From: Fibrobacter succinogenes
GTDB taxonomy: Bacteria; Fibrobacterota; Fibrobacteria; Fibrobacterales; Fibrobacteraceae
Length of the DNA: 64,000 nt
Direction: 5' to 3'
Assembly (NCBI RefSeq): GCF_902779965.1
Contig: NZ_CACZDK010000003.1
Location: 62,001 to 126,000, forward strand
Shown: positions 41,141-49,454 of the stretch, one piece after another
Layout of the letters: each line of letters starts with the position of its first letter
Position numbering within the stretch: the stretch's first letter is position 1
Program-made: the position numbers and the translations under genes
The notes under the pieces: generated by a model
What the model was told of the DNA's origin: nothing
The model's database searches: none
Seen by the model: the letters and a program-made list of their open reading frames with translations, nothing else

Positions 41141-43689
41141 TGACAAATCTCAGCTCCATACTTCAAACATATTTCATTGACATTAGCGTCAATGAAATAT
41201 GTAATTCAATAGGCAAAGTAAAGCCAGATTCTTACGACAAAGGTATTCCCGAGCCTTTGTTTAAAAAATATTTTTTAAACCATAATTCTAATTACGGAAC
41301 CGATGTCGTTTCAAGCATCCATGAATATGCAAATAATTATTGGATGAAGCAAAAAAACTCATCTAACGACTTCAACGGCGTATTCAACATTCTCAGAAAC
41401 GCAACTAAAGATTTATTGCATTGGGACGAATATGGAGAAAATCTTGCTTGCAAATACGAAGAATACTTAAAGTGGAACGACATATCTTCCTTTGTTGGCG
41501 AAGACATCTTCACAACATCTTTTTTAGCAAACAAAAGCATTGAAGATAATTATTCAATTGAATCTTTTGCTTGGAAGCCGCATCTTATTTCCGATTCCAA
41601 AGAAGTCAACGAAATCATTCACAGAGATCTATTCGAGCAACATTTTCACATGTATGGTTCTTCCCTCTGTTTTGCCATAAATTGGATTGCGGCAATGAAT
41701 GATAGCCATCAAGTCAACAAAAAGAAAAAAGAACTAAATGCTTTCAGCGAGAACCTTACAGAAAACATCATCAAAGCTGCAGCCATAAGGCTATTCCTCT
41801 TCGACCATCTATTTGATGTTAAGCTAAATACAACAGAAGCTGATTTGATTAAAATAATTCAAGCGCAAAACATTCAGGAAATCAACGCATTATTTCTTAA
41901 ATTTGCTAACACAATTAATGTTGCAAGAGATCTAGACAACATTCTAAAATACGATGGATTCACTTTTGATTATACATTAACGAGACCTATTACCGACAAC
42001 GACACGCAACGGTATTATAATGTTCCTTTAATCGGTGAGCGCAAGCTATTATACAGAGCCTTCCAAAAAATTTATTCATGCGATAAAACTTTCGAGCCAT
42101 ATAAAACATATTTCTATATCTATCTCGTTGCCAAAAACAAAGCTCGTCAATTTTTTGTTCAAGACAACAAGACTAAAGGTTTTTCAAGATTTCAGGATTA
42201 CGACAAAAGAAAAGCCCATTTTATAAAAGATGGTTCAAAATATTGGAATATTTTCTGTTTTATTTCAGCACAAACAACGGCATGCAATCAAGCCATGAAA
42301 GGGCTCGAAATGAGAATTGTGCCCAAGTTAGAATCACAACAACAAGCTCAAGAAATAAAAGAAATAAACACCAGTATCAACAATCATGCATTTGCGCTAG
42401 ATCAAGATAATTTAATTTCGCAAAACAAACAAAAATTGGGTTACATTCTTCACTTTATAAAAGAAAAAGACAAGGATTTCAAAAAAATCGGAGTATATTG
42501 CAAAAACGAAAGTCTCCGGGATAAATTGGACAAACAAGCGAGCGCCATAGCAAGGCTCATCGCCACAAACAGCATGTACATTCAAGGCGGAGTCATTCCG
42601 CAACGCAAAATCAACCAAAAAGATTCCATCTACCCCATCATTGGTATTGACGCTGCAAATTCCGAATTTGGCTGTCGTCCAGAAGTTTTCGCAACCGTAT
42701 TCAGACGATTAAAATATGTCCATCACAGCAATCGTACAGATTATCTTTACAGTCGCAAAAACTATCAACTGGGCAGAACATTTCATGTCGCCGAAGATTA
42801 TTACGACATAGTTGATGGACTCCGAGCTATTGATGAATGTATTTTCTATTTAAACTTTGGCGAAGGAGACCGCCTCGGTCATTGCGTAGCACTCGGCATT
42901 GAACCTCAACGATATTACAAAACTAGAAACTACACCATCATTCTACCGAAGCAAATTCTTTTGGACAACGCCGTTTGGCTTTTGTTCAAAATGGATGAAT
43001 ACTCGATTCCTGATTCCAATGGATTAAAAAAACGTTTAAGAGACGTTTTTCATTTTTACTTTCCACAAATATACAAAGGGTATAGCGGTACAATCGAAGA
43101 CTACTACTCGGCATGGAAACTTCGCGGAGACGATCCAAGATCATCCACGCCAAAAGATTCGTACATTAAACCATATCTTTTGAACAAGATTGATTCAGAA
43201 TTAGACTTATTCCGAGAAAATGAAGATATTAGCAATTTGTATAGAGCATACCATAGTTGCGACCAAAGAATTAATGGAGAGGAACTCGTTGAATTTCAGC
43301 TAAAAGATAGCGATGTCTGGGTGATTCGAGACCTACAGCAATTCATGCGCAAAGAAATCAGCCGGAAAAAAATTTCTATCGAGACAAACCCCACATCGAA
43401 CATCATTATTACCGATGTAGAACGCTACAGCAAGCACCCTATTTTGCAATTCTATAATTATGGTTTATCCGATGATGCAAATCCAGAACAGATAAATGTT
43501 TCGATAAATACAGACGACCAAGGTGTTTTCGCAACATCGCTCGAAAAAGAGTTCACGCTCATGGCCTGTGCGCTAGAAAAAAAACGAAACGACATCGATG
43601 GGAAGCCGACATATTCTCCGAAAGACATTTACAAATGGCTTGACGACATTCGACAATCCGCAGGCCGAAGCACATTTTTCAAGGAATAA
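41140..43689 (+). CDS. rdrB: RADAR antiphage system adenosine deaminase RdrB
   Basis: An 849-residue protein with the metal-site motifs of the adenosine deaminase family in correct order: DLFEQHFHMYGSS (H168, H170), GRTFHVAED (H549, E552), GDRLGHCVALG (H581), IETNPTSN (748-753 region) and VSINTDDQGVF (D792, D793). Between the first and second motif lies a long insertion typical of RdrB. RdrB deaminates adenosine in RNA or nucleotides during phage attack as part of the RdrA-RdrB giant complex. It starts at the ATG in TAATG overlapping the rdrA stop by one base. Its composition is less extreme than rdrA but still AT-rich. No accessory rdrC/rdrD gene follows. Confidence 0.87.
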   Translation: MTNLSSILQTYFIDISVNEICNSIGKVKPDSYDKGIPEPLFKKYFLNHNSNYGTDVVSSIHEYANNYWMKQKNSSNDFNGVFNILRNATKDLLHWDEYGENLACKYEEYLKWNDISSFVGEDIFTTSFLANKSIEDNYSIESFAWKPHLISDSKEVNEIIHRDLFEQHFHMYGSSLCFAINWIAAMNDSHQVNKKKKELNAFSENLTENIIKAAAIRLFLFDHLFDVKLNTTEADLIKIIQAQNIQEINALFLKFANTINVARDLDNILKYDGFTFDYTLTRPITDNDTQRYYNVPLIGERKLLYRAFQKIYSCDKTFEPYKTYFYIYLVAKNKARQFFVQDNKTKGFSRFQDYDKRKAHFIKDGSKYWNIFCFISAQTTACNQAMKGLEMRIVPKLESQQQAQEIKEINTSINNHAFALDQDNLISQNKQKLGYILHFIKEKDKDFKKIGVYCKNESLRDKLDKQASAIARLIATNSMYIQGGVIPQRKINQKDSIYPIIGIDAANSEFGCRPEVFATVFRRLKYVHHSNRTDYLYSRKNYQLGRTFHVAEDYYDIVDGLRAIDECIFYLNFGEGDRLGHCVALGIEPQRYYKTRNYTIILPKQILLDNAVWLLFKMDEYSIPDSNGLKKRLRDVFHFYFPQIYKGYSGTIEDYYSAWKLRGDDPRSSTPKDSYIKPYLLNKIDSELDLFRENEDISNLYRAYHSCDQRINGEELVEFQLKDSDVWVIRDLQQFMRKEISRKKISIETNPTSNIIITDVERYSKHPILQFYNYGLSDDANPEQINVSINTDDQGVFATSLEKEFTLMACALEKKRNDIDGKPTYSPKDIYKWLDDIRQSAGRSTFFKE

Positions 43690-43819
43690 CAGCCTAAGCA
43701 TAGCATTTCCTACATTCCAGACGCATTTTGTCCACACGTTTGCGAAAATTTACAAACGGATTCGTCTTTTTTAGGTTATTTTGATTATGGGTTAGGTTTA
43801 TTGCTCGAAGGAGGTGCTT

Positions 43820-45799
43820 ATGCGCATACTTTCCTCGGGTGTATATGCTGCGTGTTGTTGCGCAGTGGGGATGTTATGGAGTTGTTCGGAATCGTCTAGT
43901 AATGACATTTCCGCACCAGAAAGCAATCTTTCTTCTTCTGATTATCAAGAATCATCAGGGGCCGGTGTGCCTTCAAATACAGAGTCACCCAATTCATCTA
44001 GCGGGAATTCTTCTGAACATGCGGAGGAATTGTCATCCGCAGGATCAAATTCTTCCGCAGTAAATTCGGGAACATCATCGACAGACAAGGCAAGTTCATC
44101 AAGCAATCGCTTTCATAGGAATTCATCTTCGAGCGACAATTTCGGCAAGTCGTCCGCAGCACAGACAAATTCAAGTTCCAGCGGCAATTTCACTTACATT
44201 TCGCCTGCAAATTTTGCCGATACAGTTAACGGCACTGTTTTCAACATGGTTTATGTTGCAGGCGGGAACTATACACGAGGCTGCGATAATTGCGCCGAGC
44301 AAGACAAAATTTACGAATCCCCATCGCATAAAGTAACTGTTAGTGATTACCACATTGCACCGACCGAAGTGACGATTGGTCAATGGAATGCGGTCATGGG
44401 CGGCAAAAAGAGCGCCTGGGAATCGGACAAGGCGCCCAAAATTGGTGTCAGTTGGTTCGACGCCAACAATTTCGCCTGCAAGCTTTCGCAACAGACTGGG
44501 CATCAGTACCGTTTGCTCACGGACGCCGAATGGGAATTTGCGGCACGGGGCGGCAAGGACGGAGTCGCAGACAAGTTTAAATTTTCAGGCAGTAACAACG
44601 TCGATGATGTGGCATGGTACTCCGAAAATAGCGGAGGCAAAGCGCACGATGTTGCAACCAAGAAACCGAACAAACTCGGTCTTTACGACATGAGCGGGAA
44701 CTCTTGGGAATGGGTTTACGACTGGCTTGTCGCCTACACCTCCGGCGACAAGGTAAATCCGGTGCAGCTCACCGGTTCTGGCAACAAGACGCGTCGAGGC
44801 GGGAGTTACGGCGAGCCCGCTGAATTCGCAAGGGTGAGCCGTCGCGCCATCCGTAGCCGCGATGGCGCCGCAGACATGGGGTTCAGACTCGGCATGTCTG
44901 CACAACTCCCGCCGGGAATGGTCTCGCCATGCGAAGCGGCAAACCCAACAGCCGCAACATGCAGTGGCGACAAGAACCGCGACTGCCGTTTGATCACCGC
45001 CGCAGACGAAGCCTGGATTAGCGATGATTACACAGTCGTTATCGACGAAAACGGAGTGGCAGCAGTTTCCGGATTCCCGAATGTTTCCGGGCAATGGTAC
45101 ACGCTCAACAACCGCAGTTTCAACGTCGTCACGAAAAGCGGCACGAAGACATACGCCTATTACGTGTTCAGCGAAGACGAACTCACCATGATCAGCGATG
45201 ACGGCATTCCCTACCGTCTATACCGCCGAGCCTTAAGCGAATCTAAGAATAAAGTAAATTTACCAACAGTAAGCAATCCCAAGACATTGCAACAACTGCT
45301 TGCCGCCGTGGAGCCAGAGCGCCTCGTGTCCGACGAGCAAATCGCCCACCCCGATACTAGCGTGCGCGACCCGCGAATCGCCGCCGCAAGCGGTTACACT
45401 TGGTTTTTTGACGGGCGTTGCTGCGGTGGAAACCACAAGTACCGATTCCATCTCGACAAGAATGGCGATGCAGAATTCGTGGTAATGGACTATGACGACA
45501 CTCATCACGAAAACATCCTTGCAAAAGGCCGCTGGTTCACGGTCGGAAATATCGGACTGCACATTATATTTAACGGAAAATATTACAACTACCTTTACAC
45601 CGCCGGCGAACGCTCCATGAGCTTTAGCGAGTACATGCCCGCAGGCCCTATATTCTGCCACATTTCATTCCAAAGCTACGAACGCGGCGACTTCCGTATT
45701 TTCAACAAGACCTTATTCGACGACAAGATTAAACGCCCGCGCGGATTCAACGGCGAAAAGCCTGTTTATGAAGCAGGTGATTATCAATGGGGATCGTAA
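43820..45799 (+). CDS. Lipoprotein with FGE-sulfatase (SUMF1-like) domain
   Basis: A lipoprotein signal (AVGMLWSC) is followed by a serine-rich linker (about 25-125) and an FGE-type domain (about 130-375): MVYVAGGNYTRGCDNC, RLLTDAEWEFAARGGKDG, DMSGNSWEWVYDW, RRGGSYGEPAEFARVSRRAI. The usual catalytic cysteine region is RVSRRAIRSR here, with no Cys, so formylglycine generation is unlikely; the fold probably serves binding. The C-terminal 280 residues are unrecognised but include two-fold beta-like segments (WYTLNNRSFNVV, GRWFTVGNIGLHII). AAGGAGGT precedes the ATG. It is immediately followed by the histidine phosphatase gene. Confidence 0.85.
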   Translation: MRILSSGVYAACCCAVGMLWSCSESSSNDISAPESNLSSSDYQESSGAGVPSNTESPNSSSGNSSEHAEELSSAGSNSSAVNSGTSSTDKASSSSNRFHRNSSSSDNFGKSSAAQTNSSSSGNFTYISPANFADTVNGTVFNMVYVAGGNYTRGCDNCAEQDKIYESPSHKVTVSDYHIAPTEVTIGQWNAVMGGKKSAWESDKAPKIGVSWFDANNFACKLSQQTGHQYRLLTDAEWEFAARGGKDGVADKFKFSGSNNVDDVAWYSENSGGKAHDVATKKPNKLGLYDMSGNSWEWVYDWLVAYTSGDKVNPVQLTGSGNKTRRGGSYGEPAEFARVSRRAIRSRDGAADMGFRLGMSAQLPPGMVSPCEAANPTAATCSGDKNRDCRLITAADEAWISDDYTVVIDENGVAAVSGFPNVSGQWYTLNNRSFNVVTKSGTKTYAYYVFSEDELTMISDDGIPYRLYRRALSESKNKVNLPTVSNPKTLQQLLAAVEPERLVSDEQIAHPDTSVRDPRIAAASGYTWFFDGRCCGGNHKYRFHLDKNGDAEFVVMDYDDTHHENILAKGRWFTVGNIGLHIIFNGKYYNYLYTAGERSMSFSEYMPAGPIFCHISFQSYERGDFRIFNKTLFDDKIKRPRGFNGEKPVYEAGDYQWGS

Positions 45800-46981
45800 A
45801 TGCGGAACATCACCTTATCACTCGCCGCCATTGCAAGCCTTGCCACCGTGATTTCTTGCGGTGATTCTTCCAAATCGCCCACAGCCGTCAAAGCAAACGA
45901 AAGCGCCAATTCATCGCCGAGTGATCCAAACGACACGCTATCATCGTCAAGCATCCGTACATCGACAGGGGCAATTTTCTCGAGTTCCGCAATTCAAGGA
46001 TCCAGTTCCGCAGCTATTCCGCATTCTGCAAGTTCCTCAAGTTCTGCGACAATTGCCGATTCCTCGGCAATTACAAGTTCTGCACATTCCACAAGCGAGA
46101 AAGTTTCATCGGCAAAGCAGACTTCATCAAGTTCAGCACACTCCTCGACGCATCATAGGATTTCGTCTTCGAGCATTTCATCATCTTCGGCACAAGCGCC
46201 GCAACCGCAATCGTCCGCAACTTCAATCCCACTTGATGCCGACGGTTTCGCAACAGTTGCCGATGTTTACCACAGCCTTCGCGAAAACGAAAAAGCCGTA
46301 TTCATGATTCGACATTCCGAGCGTGAAGACAATGTCGCCATAGAAACAGAACTAACCGCAAAGGGCGTCAAGATGGCCCAAGACTTAGGCGCCACTCTCA
46401 AAAACGATGAAGAATTTTCGTACATCACATCGGGATTTGTGCGCACAAACGAAACGGCCAATAACATTTCCAAAGGCCGTGGCGAAGCAAAACTTCCCAA
46501 GCTCATTACCAATTACGACATCACCGGAAACTGGTTCTTGAAAATTTCTGCCGATTCCCTCGCACAATACGGTACATCACTCGGAATGAAGGGTGGCTCC
46601 GTTGAACTCATGGCCCACTGGGCATACGACGGCGGCTATCCCAACGCACTTTACGAGCTCTCGCCCCGCGCCGAAGAATTCATGCAAAAAGTCATCCTCA
46701 AGAATTTGCCCAAGTGGAAACGCGTGAGCATCATGGTCTCGCACGATATCCTCGTAATGCCACTCACCGTATTCGGTTCTAAAGGCAAAGTCGCTTTGAA
46801 ATATCACGAAGATTACCACTGGATTAACTACATTGCAGGCCTTGCCATCATCATCGACGAGCAAAACAACATGCGCTACATTCCCGTAAAGGGAGCCGAA
46901 TCCGGAGTGATTGACTACCTAGCGATATATCGTGAAGAACACGGCATTGGGGGAAAGAACCCTACATTTCCTAAAAAATAG
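45800..46981 (+). CDS. Lipoprotein with histidine phosphatase domain
   Basis: A lipoprotein signal (LATVISC) precedes a long serine-rich linker (about 20-145), then a histidine phosphatase superfamily domain (about 150-390). The RHG-like motif is MIRHSERED with the nucleophile His; the second-half catalytic His is in IMVSHDILVMP. TELTAKGVKMAQDLG and YITSGFVRTNETA are the accompanying family segments. The ATG begins at the very next base after the stop of the SUMF1-like gene. The substrate may be phosphate esters outside the inner membrane; this is inference from the lipoprotein signal. Confidence 0.85.
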   Translation: MRNITLSLAAIASLATVISCGDSSKSPTAVKANESANSSPSDPNDTLSSSSIRTSTGAIFSSSAIQGSSSAAIPHSASSSSSATIADSSAITSSAHSTSEKVSSAKQTSSSSAHSSTHHRISSSSISSSSAQAPQPQSSATSIPLDADGFATVADVYHSLRENEKAVFMIRHSEREDNVAIETELTAKGVKMAQDLGATLKNDEEFSYITSGFVRTNETANNISKGRGEAKLPKLITNYDITGNWFLKISADSLAQYGTSLGMKGGSVELMAHWAYDGGYPNALYELSPRAEEFMQKVILKNLPKWKRVSIMVSHDILVMPLTVFGSKGKVALKYHEDYHWINYIAGLAIIIDEQNNMRYIPVKGAESGVIDYLAIYREEHGIGGKNPTFPKK

Positions 46982-47022
46982 TTCCTATACGAACCCCTAA
47001 AAAAATATCCCTTGCTAAAACA

Positions 47023-47062
47023 AAGACCGTAACCGAAGAAATTCAGTTACGGTCTTCCTTTA
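47023..47062. terminator. Bidirectional intrinsic terminator
   Basis: Stem AAGACCGTAAC / GTTACGGTCTT with a 12-base loop, between the convergent histidine-phosphatase and cdsA genes; A-rich on one side, T-rich (CCTTTAAAC) on the other. Confidence 0.85.
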
Positions 47063-47079
47063 AACTTTCCGTTTATGTC

Positions 47080-47961
47080 TTATACAATGGTCTTCAAGAA
47101 ATCCATGAAAATGTAAAGAGCCGGGGCAGCCAAGAGGAACGAATCGCAACGATCCAGCACGCCACCATGGCCTACGAACAAATTGCCAGAATCCTTCGTA
47201 CCGCTCCAACGCTTGAGCGCAGACATCAGAAGGTCGCCCACCTGGCCTGCAACTGTAATGAGTAAACCAATGACAATCGCAGAAGCCCAAGTAAATTCCA
47301 CTTCGAACGAAGCAAGAGAAGCACTGCACTTGACCCAGTAAGCCACCCAAGCAATCGTTGCGATGGAACCGGCAACAGAGCCTTCCCAGGTTTTCTTAGG
47401 GCTGATGCTCGGAGCGAACAAATGACGACCAAAGGGGCCCTTGCCAGCGGCGAACTTACCGAAGAAATACGCCACCGTGTCACAAAGCCAGCACGAAGTC
47501 ATCACCAAGATGAACGGATAGCAATGTTCAAGACCATGACCGTTACCCATCATGAGCACATTCATGCCACCCCAAAGACCTACATAAAGCGGAGCACCGA
47601 ATTGCATCACTAGCCATGGGAACAAGTGATCGATTTCCACCTTTGCAAAGGCTACACCGATATAAATTGCAAAGACAACAAGGAACGTCATGCCCACGAC
47701 AAAAGGAACTGCCGGGAGTCCAAAGTACCCGCCCTTGGAAAGAGTCCAAGCGAGAGTCAATGCAAGCGACGATGCGAACGAAAGATAGCGCATGTCAGGG
47801 CCCTTGTAAATTTTGGACGCCATGCCAGCCCATTCCCAGGCTCCGACAGCACTCAAGAAACACATCAGTCCAATGCGACTAAAATCGTTGAACCACAAAC
47901 AAACAAATACAATTGGAATAGCGATAAACGCCGTTATCAATCGTTGTGCAAGATTACTCAT
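47080..47961 (-). CDS. cdsA: Phosphatidate cytidylyltransferase
   Basis: An integral membrane enzyme of phospholipid synthesis that makes CDP-diacylglycerol from phosphatidate and CTP. It has about eight membrane segments and the CdsA signature SPKKTWEGSVAGSIA plus the D-rich HGGVLDRCDSFLLAAP near the C-terminus. The ATG at 47961 overlaps the uppS stop, so translation is coupled. In related genomes dxr would follow next; here it is displaced. Confidence 0.95.
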   Translation of the reverse strand: MSNLAQRLITAFIAIPIVFVCLWFNDFSRIGLMCFLSAVGAWEWAGMASKIYKGPDMRYLSFASSLALTLAWTLSKGGYFGLPAVPFVVGMTFLVVFAIYIGVAFAKVEIDHLFPWLVMQFGAPLYVGLWGGMNVLMMGNGHGLEHCYPFILVMTSCWLCDTVAYFFGKFAAGKGPFGRHLFAPSISPKKTWEGSVAGSIATIAWVAYWVKCSASLASFEVEFTWASAIVIGLLITVAGQVGDLLMSALKRWSGTKDSGNLFVGHGGVLDRCDSFLLAAPALYIFMDFLKTIV

Positions 47962-48664
47962 GCAAAACCTTCCCAAAACGTCTTTCACGGGTCTTGAAAA
48001 ATTCGACAGCCTTCATAAACTCTTCCTTGGTAAAGTCCGGCCAAAGCGTGTCCGTCACATAGAACTCGCTGTATGCGGCCTGCCAAAGCAAGTAGTTCGA
48101 AAGGCGGAATTCTCCACCGGTGCGGATGACCAAATCCGGATCGGGAGCGCCCTTTAAATAAAGATTCTTTGCAAACAAAGTTTCGTCAATATCATCAACC
48201 TTGAGCGAGCCAGCAGCAACTTGAGCAGCAATAGACTTCGCAGCTTCCACGATCTCTTGCCTGCCACCATAAGAAATGGCAAGGTTCAACTGCATGCCCG
48301 TATTGTTCGCAGTAATATCAATTGCGGACTGGAGACTTGCACGCGGTTTTTCAGGAAGGCGGTTCATATTGCCGATGACCTTGAGTTTCACATTCTTTTC
48401 CATGAGGTCGGGGATTTCTTTGACAACCATCTCGATGAGGAGGTTCATCAAGTAATCCACTTCCTTGGAGGGGCGTCCCCAGTTCTCGGAACTGAAAACA
48501 TACAAGGTCATGTGTTCGAGCTTGAGATTTACACCCACTTCGACAGCGTCAATAGTGGACTCGGTTCCCTTGCGGTGACCGAGGAAACGTTCCAAGCCAC
48601 GGCTTCGAGCCCAGCGCCCGTTGCCGTCCATGATGATAGCGACATGTCTAAGTTGATTTGCCAC
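47954..48664 (-). CDS. uppS: Isoprenyl transferase (undecaprenyl diphosphate synthase)
   Basis: A cis-prenyltransferase of 236 residues with the hallmark HVAIIMDGNGRWARSRGLER at residues 7-26, TLYVFSSENWGRP, LNLAISYGGRQEIVEA and PDLVIRTGGEFRLSNYLLWQ. It makes the undecaprenyl carrier for peptidoglycan and glycan export. It lies between frr (12-base gap) and cdsA (8-base overlap). Confidence 0.96.
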   Translation of the reverse strand: MANQLRHVAIIMDGNGRWARSRGLERFLGHRKGTESTIDAVEVGVNLKLEHMTLYVFSSENWGRPSKEVDYLMNLLIEMVVKEIPDLMEKNVKLKVIGNMNRLPEKPRASLQSAIDITANNTGMQLNLAISYGGRQEIVEAAKSIAAQVAAGSLKVDDIDETLFAKNLYLKGAPDPDLVIRTGGEFRLSNYLLWQAAYSEFYVTDTLWPDFTKEEFMKAVEFFKTRERRFGKVLHE

Positions 48665-48676
48665 GCAAGCCCCGGA

Positions 48677-49210
48677 CTACACCTTGAGGATGTCTGCTTC
48701 CTTTTCGGCGAGCAAACGGTCGATTTCGGCGATAGCCTTGTCGGTTGCCTTCTGGATTTCGTCCTGCTGTTTCTTGACTTCGTCTTCCGGCAAATCCTTG
48801 TTCTTCTTGATGGCATCGTTAGCATCGCGGCGGATGTTGCGGATAGCCACGCGACCGTCTTCGGCATGCTTGCGGGCGAGCTTTGCGAGTTCCTTACGGC
48901 GTTCAGTCGTGAGAATCGGGAGCGTCACGCGGATGCAGTTGCCGTCCTTCATCGGGGTAAGGCCGATATTTGCAGCGAGGATTGCCTTGTCGATAGCATC
49001 GACGAGCTGCTTTTCCCACGGAGTCACAAGGAGCATACGCGGTTCGGGCACGGAAATCTTAGCCACCTGAGAAATCGGAGTCGGTGTGCCGTAATAGTCG
49101 ATACGCACGCCATTGAGGATCGCTGGGCTAGCCTGACCAGCACGGATCTTGGAAAATTCACGTTCAGTGGCCTCTATGGCCTTGTCCATCTTTTCAGAAT
49201 ATTCAGACAT
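48677..49210 (-). CDS. frr: Ribosome recycling factor
   Basis: The protein has 177 residues; the family is about 185. The start at 49210 (MSEYSEKMDKAIEATEREFS) is chosen; the 15 upstream codons in frame (NHCLLTTNHCLLL) are dispersed-repeat translation. RAGQASPAILNGVRIDYYGT and ISVPEPRMLLVTPWEK are RRF signatures. It separates ribosomal subunits after termination together with EF-G. It is the first gene of the frr-uppS-cdsA unit. Confidence 0.96.
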   Translation of the reverse strand: MSEYSEKMDKAIEATEREFSKIRAGQASPAILNGVRIDYYGTPTPISQVAKISVPEPRMLLVTPWEKQLVDAIDKAILAANIGLTPMKDGNCIRVTLPILTTERRKELAKLARKHAEDGRVAIRNIRRDANDAIKKNKDLPEDEVKKQQDEIQKATDKAIAEIDRLLAEKEADILKV

Positions 49211-49286
49211 AAGTAGTAAACAGTGGTTAGTGGTTAATAAACAGTGGTTTTGCAAAGATCATTCAACTACAGAGCGGCCCACTCAG

Positions 49287-49328
49287 TGTCATCCTGAGCG
49301 AAGAGCGATGCACGGAATCGAAGGATCC
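49287..49328. repeat. Dispersed element, GTCATCCTGAGCGAAG / GAAGGATCC type
   Basis: Inverted copy of the GGATCCTTC...GGATGAC family, in the 244-base gap upstream of frr. Next to it lies a reiterated AACAGTGGTTAGTGGTTAAT tract (49208-49248). Confidence 0.75.
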
Positions 49329-49454
49329 AAGCGTTAGTTATACGTTTGAAATATAGGTAAAATTTTTAGAAGGAGGTTTATGGATAGGGTTATGGTTTTA
49401 CAAATTTTGTGGAAAATAAGGGCCATTCAGCAAAGGTTTAAGGATTTATTCTAA

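Noticed and set aside
38528-43689. AVAST- or Abi-type reading of the ATPase gene
   Set aside because: The ATPase alone is ambiguous, but the coupled second gene has the complete adenosine deaminase metal-site set, which specifies RADAR.
44585-45094. 169-codon minus-strand frame inside the SUMF1-like gene
   Set aside because: Antisense of a well-supported lipoprotein gene; no independent coding evidence.
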